Assembly: GCA_028279065.1 (NCBI GenBank)
Contig: JANQSY010000176.1
Location: 1 to 34,381, forward strand
Length of the DNA: 34,381 bases
Source of the DNA: Cytophagales bacterium
GTDB taxonomy: Bacteria > Bacteroidota > Bacteroidia > Cytophagales > CCMP332
Direction: 5' to 3'
Below the pieces are notes generated by a model. It did no database searches and was not told the origin of the DNA. It saw nothing but the letters and a program-made list of their open reading frames with translations. Shown here in pieces: positions 8,510 to 15,040 of the stretch. The first letter of the stretch is position 1. Each line of letters opens with the position of its first letter. The translations under genes and the position numbers were made by a program.

Positions 8510-9410
8510 TTCCTCCCTTTGTAATCAGTGATTCGTCCTGATGGGACCATTCCCTCCATGATCCATCATAGTTTAAAACCCTTTTGTACTCTAACAATTC
8601 TACGAGCACAAAGGTTGTAAGTGAGGACCGGACCCCGGTATGACAATATGGGATGATGGTCTTATCTTTCGTGATCCCGGCCTTTGAATACATGATCTCC
8701 AATTCCTCCCTTGGCTTAAACCCAATTGGTTGCCCGTCATCACTTAATTCAAAGTTTTCCATGTAGTCCAAATGAACACTCCCAGGGATCCTGCCCCCGG
8801 TCTTAGCTCCATCCTTTATAACCTCACCGGTATATTCCTCCCTGGTACGAACATCCAGGATAACATGGGCACTGGATCTTAGAACTCTCTCGATCTGGTT
8901 TTTTTCAGCTTTATGAAAGAGAACTTTATTTAGTTTCAGTTTCCCAGGTTCTCTTTGTTTCATCCGGCCGGATTCCAGGTCAAATCCACTTTCCTTCCAT
9001 GGGATGATTCCTCCCTCTAGTAATGCTATGCTTTTAAATCCAAAATTCTTCATCACCCACCAAACCCTCGCTGCTTCAACACCGCCTGCATCATCATAAA
9101 GAACAAAATGGTCCTTTTTACCTATTCCTAAGGGGTTTATGACAAGGTTTGCCTGTCTTGGGGTTGCGATGAAACCATAGATCTCTTTATCGGGATTCAC
9201 AAGATCCTCCCAGTCCAGGTTCAAAGCGCCCGGGATATGTCTATTTTCAAAGCTTTGCCGGTCCCTGCAATCAAGGATGATCAGAGAATCGGGGGGAAGC
9301 TCATTGAGCTGATCAATTGTGATGAGGGAAGTCAACTCGATCTTATTTGGTTGGCATCCGAAGGATGCCAAAAGAACGGAAAACAGTATTAATCTATGGC
9401 TGAAGTTCAT
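8502..9410 (-). CDS. periplasmic lipoprotein thiosulfate / 3-mercaptopyruvate sulfurtransferase (tandem rhodanese)
   Basis: Two-rhodanese-domain sulfurtransferase of 302 residues. I chose the ATG at 9410 (MNFSHRLILFSVLLASFGC) because it gives a clean lipoprotein signal with lipobox ASFGC. A longer reading to 9503 adds an unlikely 31-residue leader. The first rhodanese domain has no catalytic cysteine (LYDDAGGVEAARVWW). The second carries the active loop YCHTGVRSS with Cys about residue 256 of the mature frame, as in TST/MST enzymes. RIPGSVHLDY and EGGIIPW are typical structural motifs. It should move sulfane sulfur from thiosulfate to an acceptor and release sulfite, on the periplasmic side. 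Its start overlaps the cytochrome gene by 17 bases. This places it with a sulfite dehydrogenase that could consume the sulfite. Confidence 0.9.
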   Translation of the reverse strand: MNFSHRLILFSVLLASFGCQPNKIELTSLITIDQLNELPPDSLIILDCRDRQSFENRHIPGALNLDWEDLVNPDKEIYGFIATPRQANLVINPLGIGKKDHFVLYDDAGGVEAARVWWVMKNFGFKSIALLEGGIIPWKESGFDLESGRMKQREPGKLKLNKVLFHKAEKNQIERVLRSSAHVILDVRTREEYTGEVIKDGAKTGGRIPGSVHLDYMENFELSDDGQPIGFKPREELEIMYSKAGITKDKTIIPYCHTGVRSSLTTFVLVELLEYKRVLNYDGSWREWSHQDESLITKGGNE

Positions 9411-9843
9411 ACCAATCAATGTTTTCGAGGTTTTTCCTTCTTCCAATTTTCTCGGGGCCGTAACAAGACTCAAGATAATCCAGGATCTCATCCTGGTTTT
9501 CACCCAGGTCCCAGAGCCCCTGAGTTTCCTGCATCCAGTTTATCATTGATTTCCAGCCTTCACGTGTAGCTTTGTTCTGTACGATCAATTTTCCTGAATG
9601 GCAAGGTGTGCAGTTCTTTTTCACCAATTCATAGTTTCCAGTAGCCAATAACCCTGATTCCAGGTCGATCCCATTCTCAATATGGGCTTCTATTTCAGAA
9701 AAGTCACCCAAACTTATTTCAGGTTTCGGTTTATAAAACATCGAATAGATGGTTAGAAAGAAAACCCCAGAAGTAATAATGAACAGAACCAGCAACACAT
9801 TGGTCAGTAATTGGACCTTCTTTTTTAATTCTTCCGGTCTCAT
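9394..9843 (-). CDS. membrane-anchored monohaem cytochrome c, electron acceptor of sulfite dehydrogenase (SorB-like)
   Basis: A 149-residue protein with one N-terminal transmembrane helix (about residues 11-35) and a periplasmic class I cytochrome c domain. The haem motif is C78-T-P-C81-H82. M100 or M104 in GWKSMINWMQETQG could be the distal ligand. It begins with an ATGA overlap with the sulfite dehydrogenase stop, so the pair is translationally coupled. Sulfite dehydrogenases of the SorAB type pass electrons from the molybdenum subunit to a small c-type cytochrome, which fits this arrangement. The subunit relationship is inferred from order and haem motif. Confidence 0.87.
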   Translation of the reverse strand: MRPEELKKKVQLLTNVLLVLFIITSGVFFLTIYSMFYKPKPEISLGDFSEIEAHIENGIDLESGLLATGNYELVKKNCTPCHSGKLIVQNKATREGWKSMINWMQETQGLWDLGENQDEILDYLESCYGPEKIGRRKNLENIDWYELQP

Positions 9844-11147
9844 GCCTTCACCTTTATCGCTATTCTATGGCATGCGTTGTTCAGGTATCCCTTGGGGTTC
9901 CAACCGGGAACGACCATTGGTTGGGATTTGCCTTTGTCAGAGCTAGCCTTGGCCCAAACCTCGTAGTATCCTTCTCCAGGAAATTCGATCTGGTTCTCAA
10001 AATGCTGCCATGCAAGGCGATTTGCCGGCGGTTGAATTGGGATCTCTAACCAGCTCTGCCCATAGTCGATGGAGATTTCCATTTTCTCCACCAGATCATC
10101 ACCGGCCCAGGCATGGCCGCGTATCGGAAGTGTTTGACCTTTTTGGATTATTGCTCCTGACTTTGGGTAGGTAATGATGGATTTTACCGGCATGGATTCT
10201 ATGATACACATATCTTTATTTGCAACCATCTCTCCAGGAGCTACCTCTTCACAGGGGACCCTGTAGGATTGGCCTCCCATCTTTGCTCCATCATGGACCT
10301 TGTTCCTTATACTCAAACGGTTGACCCATTTGCCGGATGTGCTTCCCGGCCATCCTCCGAAAACCAAGCGCAGGGGAAATCCGTTCGCCATAGGAATTGG
10401 CTGCCCGTTTAGTTCATAGGCTAGCAGCGATTCTTTTTCCAATGCTTTGGATATGGGAACTCCCCTGGAGATCACCTCCTTTGTTTTGCTTCCGCTTAAA
10501 TGAGTATCGGCTCCATAATACCCTACATAGACCGCATCCTTTTTTATGCCGACCTCATTCAATAGATCTTTGACCGAAACCCCAGCCCAAAGGCCACAGG
10601 AAACCGCACCTGTGGTCCATTGATTTCCTTTTGCAGGCGGATTGAATTCATATCTTCCATTTCCTCCGCATTCTATAGTCAACTGATACTCCTTCTTAGG
10701 AAAATGATTTTTTAAATCCGTAAGAGAGAACTCGATTTCCCTTTCAACTGATTCACCATCGACCTTCAACACCCAGCTTTTCTCATCTATGCCCTCGGGC
10801 ATGTTTCCGTTGTTTCGGACGAACATCCTCTCAGCGGTAGTGATCTTATCATCCAGGAGGTGAGCCGGTGTTTCAATGTTCCAGGGTTTATCATTTAGAA
10901 GACTCAGGTTAGGATGCTTCTTTAAGAGCTGAGCAAAATTGGATTCGCCCAGGAGCCCGAGAGGTATCAGGCCATCAGGTATGTATTTGCCAAAAACCAG
11001 ATCCATACCAAGGAGACTGCCCATTGAGCCGAGTACACTAGCCCTGATAAATTTTCGCCTGTCCGGGTTGTTTACCTTGCCTTTCAATTTCTTTACAGCA
11101 ATTCTCAAATCTACTTGTTTTTGAAAATTGAGTGCATTCCTGGTCAA
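9840..11147 (-). CDS. molybdopterin-dependent sulfite dehydrogenase / oxidase catalytic subunit (SorA/SoxC-like)
   Basis: Sulfite oxidase family protein of 435 residues, expected to oxidise sulfite to sulfate in the periplasm. A twin-arginine signal is visible (DRRKFIRAS, about residues 29-37) followed by a hydrophobic segment. The molybdenum-ligand cysteine is C160 in IECGGNGRYEF. WTTGAVSCGLWAGVSVKDLL and NGFPLRLVFGGWPG also belong to the molybdopterin domain. The C-terminal Mo-co dimerisation domain is recognisable by GHAWAGDDLVEKMEISID and the final WNPKGYLNNACHR. The start is a TTG at 11147. It heads an overlapping operon with cytochrome c, a lipoprotein sulfurtransferase and a membrane hydroxylase. 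Mog, needed for cofactor assembly, is encoded at the other end of the window. SoxC of a full Sox system is an alternative, but no other sox gene is present here. Confidence 0.92.
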   Translation of the reverse strand: MTRNALNFQKQVDLRIAVKKLKGKVNNPDRRKFIRASVLGSMGSLLGMDLVFGKYIPDGLIPLGLLGESNFAQLLKKHPNLSLLNDKPWNIETPAHLLDDKITTAERMFVRNNGNMPEGIDEKSWVLKVDGESVEREIEFSLTDLKNHFPKKEYQLTIECGGNGRYEFNPPAKGNQWTTGAVSCGLWAGVSVKDLLNEVGIKKDAVYVGYYGADTHLSGSKTKEVISRGVPISKALEKESLLAYELNGQPIPMANGFPLRLVFGGWPGSTSGKWVNRLSIRNKVHDGAKMGGQSYRVPCEEVAPGEMVANKDMCIIESMPVKSIITYPKSGAIIQKGQTLPIRGHAWAGDDLVEKMEISIDYGQSWLEIPIQPPANRLAWQHFENQIEFPGEGYYEVWAKASSDKGKSQPMVVPGWNPKGYLNNACHRIAIKVKA

Positions 11148-11176
11148 GCGAGATTAATAATATTATAACCTCCTTT

Positions 11177-11209
11177 TTGAACCCGGAATTCCGATTTTTC
11201 ATTTCTTTG
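11177..11209 (+). promoter_or_regulatory. near-consensus promoter for the 11232 gene
   Basis: TTG at 11177-11179 within a T-run is followed after 22 bases by TTTCTTTG (11202-11209), one mismatch from TAnnTTTG. A start site about 7-8 bases further on would leave a leader of roughly 15 bases before the ATG at 11232. Confidence 0.35.
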
Positions 11210-11231
11210 AAAAAATTCTGAAATTAGGATA

Positions 11232-12185
11232 ATGAAATATGCCTTAGCCTTCATGGTCGCCTTTCTGACCTTCCTTTCAGCTTACTCCCAGGATAAAGTA
11301 GAGGCTACTGATAATAAGCAGGTGACGGTCTACTTAAAGGATGGAACCAGACTGGTTGGGACCTTTGATCGTTTGACCTCGGATACCCTTTATTTCAACC
11401 ATCCGGTATTAGGATATCAAAAAGTGCCTCAATCTCAGATCGACAGATTCGATTTTGGTAACCCAGATCAAGAGGCCGTTCCGCAGGGCTACGAGGGATT
11501 CGTTCAGGTGGAAACAGAGAGTTTCTATAGGAAATATGGTTTTGGTAAGTTGCCCCATAACAGATACAGTTTTACCCCAAATGGGTTTGGACCTCCGAAA
11601 GGAGAATCATATTTCCGAAGCACTATGCTCGTATATAACACTTTGGATTTTGGTTTAACTGATCATTTTTCCTTCAATTTTGGTACAGTTGGGATCGTAT
11701 ATCCGGCACTCACATTAAAATATAGATCCAAACTTAGCGAACGGGTCTCCATAGGACTGACTGGCGGTTTTGTAATGCTACCTGGTGGAACCTTGGACGA
11801 AAACTCTACCAGCACTTTTGACGTAGCAGGCTATGGGTCCGCGGGGCTTTCATTTGGAACCAGTGAGTCAAACGTCAGTTTTGGGATTGGAGCCATTGCG
11901 GCAGATGGCAATGTAGCCCCGATCTACTTTTTGGGGGGAAACCATGATATTTCGACGGCGGTTTCTCTTTCCGGTGAGATCGCATATATCAATGCTGGGT
12001 TTATACAAGGACAAAGGGATGTATTCATTCCCATGATCATGCCAAAGGTCTATTCCAAAAGGAGTATGTGGGGATTGGGTATTTCATTGCCCATGAGCTA
12101 TGATGGGGTTTCGGAATCATGGGAGGACGTCATGTTCATGCCCTTAATTCTTTACTCCAGAAAACTTGGGCCTATAGCTCCCTGA
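11232..12185 (+). CDS. exported hypothetical protein with N-terminal Sm-like strand region and probable beta-barrel
   Basis: 317-residue secreted protein with a clear signal peptide (residues 1-19, ending AYSQ). Residues 30-75 contain VTVYLKDGTRLVGTFDRL, DTLYFNH and KVPQSQIDRFDFG. This resembles the small beta domain many Bacteroidota outer-membrane proteins carry before a barrel. The remainder alternates short amphipathic strands rich in Gly, Phe and Tyr and ends in an aromatic-rich strand, so an outer-membrane barrel is likely. No catalytic motif was seen. It stands alone, divergent from the sulfite dehydrogenase operon and convergent with the DUF5777-like gene two bases away. Function unknown. 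Confidence 0.75.
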   Translation: MKYALAFMVAFLTFLSAYSQDKVEATDNKQVTVYLKDGTRLVGTFDRLTSDTLYFNHPVLGYQKVPQSQIDRFDFGNPDQEAVPQGYEGFVQVETESFYRKYGFGKLPHNRYSFTPNGFGPPKGESYFRSTMLVYNTLDFGLTDHFSFNFGTVGIVYPALTLKYRSKLSERVSIGLTGGFVMLPGGTLDENSTSTFDVAGYGSAGLSFGTSESNVSFGIGAIAADGNVAPIYFLGGNHDISTAVSLSGEIAYINAGFIQGQRDVFIPMIMPKVYSKRSMWGLGISLPMSYDGVSESWEDVMFMPLILYSRKLGPIAP

Positions 12186-12187
12186 TC

Positions 12188-13071
12188 TTATTTCCCCAGG
12201 TGAAATACCCGGTTGATATTAAAACCAAAATACAGGTCCCCATTTGTAATATCTCCTGTTGTCTCAGCAATAAAGTACCGATCAAGCATACCATGTGAGT
12301 TGGTAATGTGCAAGGAGAACACATGGCCTCCGGTTTCAATATCAAATCCTACCGCCAGCATATCATAATAGACCGAGCCCTTCTGAGGGTTATTAAACTG
12401 GTAAACGTAATCTACATTCAAAGAGACCCGTTGGCTTAGCTTGAACCGTCCTCCCGCACCCAGAGCCCAGATGTCGTTGGGCTGCTCTTCATCCATGACC
12501 AGGTTCCTGTGTACCAGGGCAGGGCTAAGCTGGAAGGAGAATTTTGGGGAGAACTTTCGGGCGATCAAGATTTGATTTACATAGGCCATTCTCTGTTGGG
12601 TTGAGATCTCCGGTTCACCTTCTTCGGTCCTTAATGTCACCAGAGAGGCTTGGAAGAACCAGGATATGCTTAAGGGAAAATTCTTAGCTCCCTTGACCTG
12701 TCTGGCAAGCTTCAGCTTGAGTGTTCCGTCATAGGTCTTTTGGTATGAACTTCTTCCAATACCTACAGTGACCCTGTCGGTTATCCCATAGTCGAATCCG
12801 AATCGGATTGTGGAATAATCAAGTCCGAAAAGGTCGTAGATCCCTTCATTGATCCTCCCAAACCTGTGTTGGATTACAAAAAGGAGGTCTTTCTTAGGGA
12901 CATTTTCAATTGATTGTGTATTGACGATCCTGGTAGCCTTAAAGGTGGCATAGGCATACTCGGGCTCAGCTGTTTTTTCGGATTCCTCCTCAAGCATGCC
13001 AAGGAGGTCTTCCTGGCTAAAACTTAAGAGGGGGAAAAGAAAGAGTAAAAAAAAAACCTTTTCATATTCAT
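12188..13071 (-). CDS. DUF5777-like outer-membrane beta-barrel protein with homopolymer frameshift in the signal peptide
   Basis: The body (from about 13046 down) encodes an exported barrel: hydrophobic leader LLFLFPLLSFSQ, linker EDLLGMLEEESEK, then strands such as HRFGRINEGIYDLFGLDYSTIRFGFDYGITDRVTVGIG, typical of DUF5777-type Bacteroidota barrels that accompany YceI proteins. The natural start is the ATG at 13071, which forms an ATGA overlap with the stop of yceI and gives MNMKRFFF. That ATG is one frame away from the body because the T tract here is 10 long on the minus strand; 8 or 11 would be in frame. The only in-frame ATG upstream (13207) lies inside yceI and yields a non-secretory leader. 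So this is a sequencing slip, a pseudogene, or a phase-variable/slippage-dependent gene. Function of the barrel is unknown. Confidence 0.75.
13047..13056. repeat. A10/T10 homopolymer in the 5' end of the barrel gene
   Basis: Ten consecutive A on the plus strand (T in the coding sense), five codons after the coupled ATG at 13071, inside the signal-peptide coding region. It separates the start codon frame from the body frame by one base. Tracts of this length are prone to strand slippage in vivo and to sequencing miscounts. Confidence 0.9.
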
Positions 13072-13622
13072 TTTTTATAGGGTTGGTACACGATATCCAC
13101 GTTGACATCAACCACCTCGGCGATATTGTCAACCACAGTAGATGGGATCTTGATCTTATGGTCAGCAACCTTGACCTTGAAGGTACAGGTGCCTTGAAGT
13201 TTGTCACCTGTTCGTTTCAATTTGGCATCGGTGGAGTATTCTTTTGTTACACCATGGATGGTCAATTGACCAGTGATCTTCAGGTCGTATTCCCCATCCT
13301 TGCTTAGATCCAGATCATTAAAGTTGGTGATCCTTCCTTCGAACACCGACTTTGGGTATTTTTCTGATTCCAGATAGTTTTCGTTGAAATGTTCCTGCAT
13401 TAGGGCCTTCTCAAATTGAAAGCCCTTTATCAACATAGAGAATACGATATCTCCATTTTCCATATTGATGATGGATGAGACCTGATTATGATGAGCTTCT
13501 ATGTCTTCCACCGGGGCCTTCGAATAGAAAGAGATCTTCCCATCTCGGGAAAAATATTTGTTCTGTGCGTATGCTTCAAAACACAAAAAGATGATGAAAA
13601 ATAAAGGGAGATAGTTCTTCAT
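13068..13622 (-). CDS. YceI-family periplasmic lipid-binding-like protein
   Basis: 184 residues with a signal peptide (1-19, EAYAQ). The YceI lipocalin-like fold is recognised from DGKISFYSKAPVEDIEAHH, VFSMLIKGFQFEKALMQEHFNENYLESEKYP (the family HFnenYl-eseKYP segment) and ITGQLTIHGVTKEYS. YceI proteins are periplasmic beta-barrels that bind isoprenoid or other lipids in the cases characterised. It lies 9 bases after the triple CX4CH gene and overlaps the next barrel gene by ATGA. This order (c-type-like protein, YceI, DUF5777 barrel) suggests a shared envelope role, perhaps redox or quinone-lipid linked. That role is inference. Confidence 0.92.
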   Translation of the reverse strand: MKNYLPLFFIIFLCFEAYAQNKYFSRDGKISFYSKAPVEDIEAHHNQVSSIINMENGDIVFSMLIKGFQFEKALMQEHFNENYLESEKYPKSVFEGRITNFNDLDLSKDGEYDLKITGQLTIHGVTKEYSTDAKLKRTGDKLQGTCTFKVKVADHKIKIPSTVVDNIAEVVDVNVDIVYQPYKK

Positions 13623-13631
13623 GATTTCTAA

Positions 13632-14552
13632 TTATTCAGGAATTCCAGAATTGATCCAGTTTTTGATCCTTTCAATTGAACAAGGATCAAGAGCCCCAAC
13701 TTTGGGCATATCCGGGTCGGGCAATTCAGTTTTTTTGATGATCTTATCCAGATCCCCATCAGCTTGAATTGCAAGGAAGTCGTTATAACTTGTAAAATTC
13801 ATTTTCGGGTGGTTCCCATCATGGCAACCGGAGACGGCACAGCTTGCCTCGAAAATCAATTGGATATCATTGGTATATCTGGGTGTAGATGGACTACAGC
13901 CCCCTATACTATCACCTTCCGATTCAATTGCCCCCGCCTCGATCCACTTTCTCAATACCTCCTTGCTACATGAATCCAAGGTGGAATTTGGAGGCATTTG
14001 ATCTGATTCAACAGCCTTTTCCAGGATTAGCTGCCTATTGTTGTAGACGGCTAAATAATTGCTGAACCAAGGCCTTTGTGGACCGTCCAGGTGACATCCG
14101 GAAGTAGCACAGTTTTGGTCAATTATAGTTTTTACCTGACCATTATAGGCTAAAACTACGTTGGTGTCGCATTGAATATTTCCCCCCGTTGTATCGGCGG
14201 GAAATTCAGGTGCTCCATTATCTATCCAGGTCTTTAATTTCTCGATGCTGCATTGACCCAATGGACCGGAAGGAGGCATGGTCCTTTCAACCACAGCTCT
14301 CTGCATTATCTCATTCCTGTTAGCATAAACTGAGGGATAATTCGTGAGCAATGGTGTCTGGTTTCCTCCATGGCAGGTTGGTAAGGCACAATTTGCATTT
14401 ATGATCTGCTTGATACCCGTTTCGTAACTTAGCCCTGCAGTATCACATTCCTGGAGACCAGGAATATCATCGGGACCTTCATAGCTGCAGCTGTAAGATA
14501 TGATTCCAATCCAGGCCATTAATAAAGACTTTGGAGAAATGAGGGGTCTCAA
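13632..14552 (-). CDS. probable lipoprotein with three tandem CX4CH haem-like repeats
   Basis: 306 residues built of three repeats of about 95 residues. Each repeat has an NC/SC-x4-CH motif (CALPTCH, CATSGCH, CAVSGCH), then a stretch ending MPP or MPK, then a Cys-rich signature LxxCSxExLxxWIxxGA/I. The CX4CH form is known from some multihaem cytochromes, so covalent c-haem is plausible; the MPP methionine could be a distal ligand. Additional paired cysteines flank each unit and may form disulfides. The start is a TTG at 14552. A weak lipobox (SYSC, Cys about residue 22) is followed by acidic residues, as in surface lipoproteins of the phylum. It is the second gene of a four-gene envelope run. 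It could also be a non-haem disulfide-rich domain. Confidence 0.75.
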   Translation of the reverse strand: MRPLISPKSLLMAWIGIISYSCSYEGPDDIPGLQECDTAGLSYETGIKQIINANCALPTCHGGNQTPLLTNYPSVYANRNEIMQRAVVERTMPPSGPLGQCSIEKLKTWIDNGAPEFPADTTGGNIQCDTNVVLAYNGQVKTIIDQNCATSGCHLDGPQRPWFSNYLAVYNNRQLILEKAVESDQMPPNSTLDSCSKEVLRKWIEAGAIESEGDSIGGCSPSTPRYTNDIQLIFEASCAVSGCHDGNHPKMNFTSYNDFLAIQADGDLDKIIKKTELPDPDMPKVGALDPCSIERIKNWINSGIPE

Positions 14553-14567
14553 TCTGGGTTAACTTTG

Positions 14568-14966
14568 TTATTCAATATGGCATTTGTTTAACTGGACTTC
14601 ACCAAATAGCTCGTCAAATCCAATGAAAACTCCTTTTACCCTGATTTTTTCTCCCTTTTCAAATACGCTCTCCAAGGCACCATCCAGGCTGCAATTGGCC
14701 AACCTTCCTTGTTCGTCATGAATGATCAGAACTGGCTCCTTATCACCTGATTGGGAATTATAAAAACCCTCGATCAGAACAACTTTGTCTATGAGCTTCT
14801 TAAGAGTAGTATCCGGTTTCGATTCCAAATCTTCAAATATTTGGGAAAGAGTTAATTCAAAATCAGGGGCCTGAGCCTCAACACTTGGTGCAGGTCTGTT
14901 GACATAGTAGAAAACCAATAATGCCATCAGAAAAACAACGACTGCAAGCCAGGAAATTCTTTTCAT
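14568..14966 (-). CDS. membrane-anchored OB-fold (tRNA_anti-like) protein
   Basis: 132-residue protein with an N-terminal transmembrane helix (about 5-22) and a small extracytoplasmic domain. The domain pattern LIDKVVLIEGFYNSQSGDKEPVLIIHDEQGRLANCSLD ... GEKIRVKGVFIGFDELFGEVQLNKC resembles the OB-fold 'tRNA_anti-like' proteins seen in Bacteroidota envelope clusters. C98 and C130 could pair. It is the first gene of the run leading to the CX4CH protein, YceI and the DUF5777 barrel, with a 15-base gap to the next. Function unknown. Confidence 0.7.
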   Translation of the reverse strand: MKRISWLAVVVFLMALLVFYYVNRPAPSVEAQAPDFELTLSQIFEDLESKPDTTLKKLIDKVVLIEGFYNSQSGDKEPVLIIHDEQGRLANCSLDGALESVFEKGEKIRVKGVFIGFDELFGEVQLNKCHIE

Positions 14967-15040
14967 GCTAGAACAACTTTGCGGAATCTATCGCCCCTTA
15001 CTATTATTAATTTTCAAATACCTAGGAAAGGTAACAATTG

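Noticed and set aside
9411-9503. Longer start for the lipoprotein sulfurtransferase
   Set aside because: It would bury the lipobox signal behind 31 residues and overlap the cytochrome gene much more deeply.
13072-13207. Upstream extension of the barrel gene to an ATG at 13207
   Set aside because: It is the antisense-free but out-of-frame reading of the yceI 3' end, gives a basic non-secretory leader and places the signal peptide internally.
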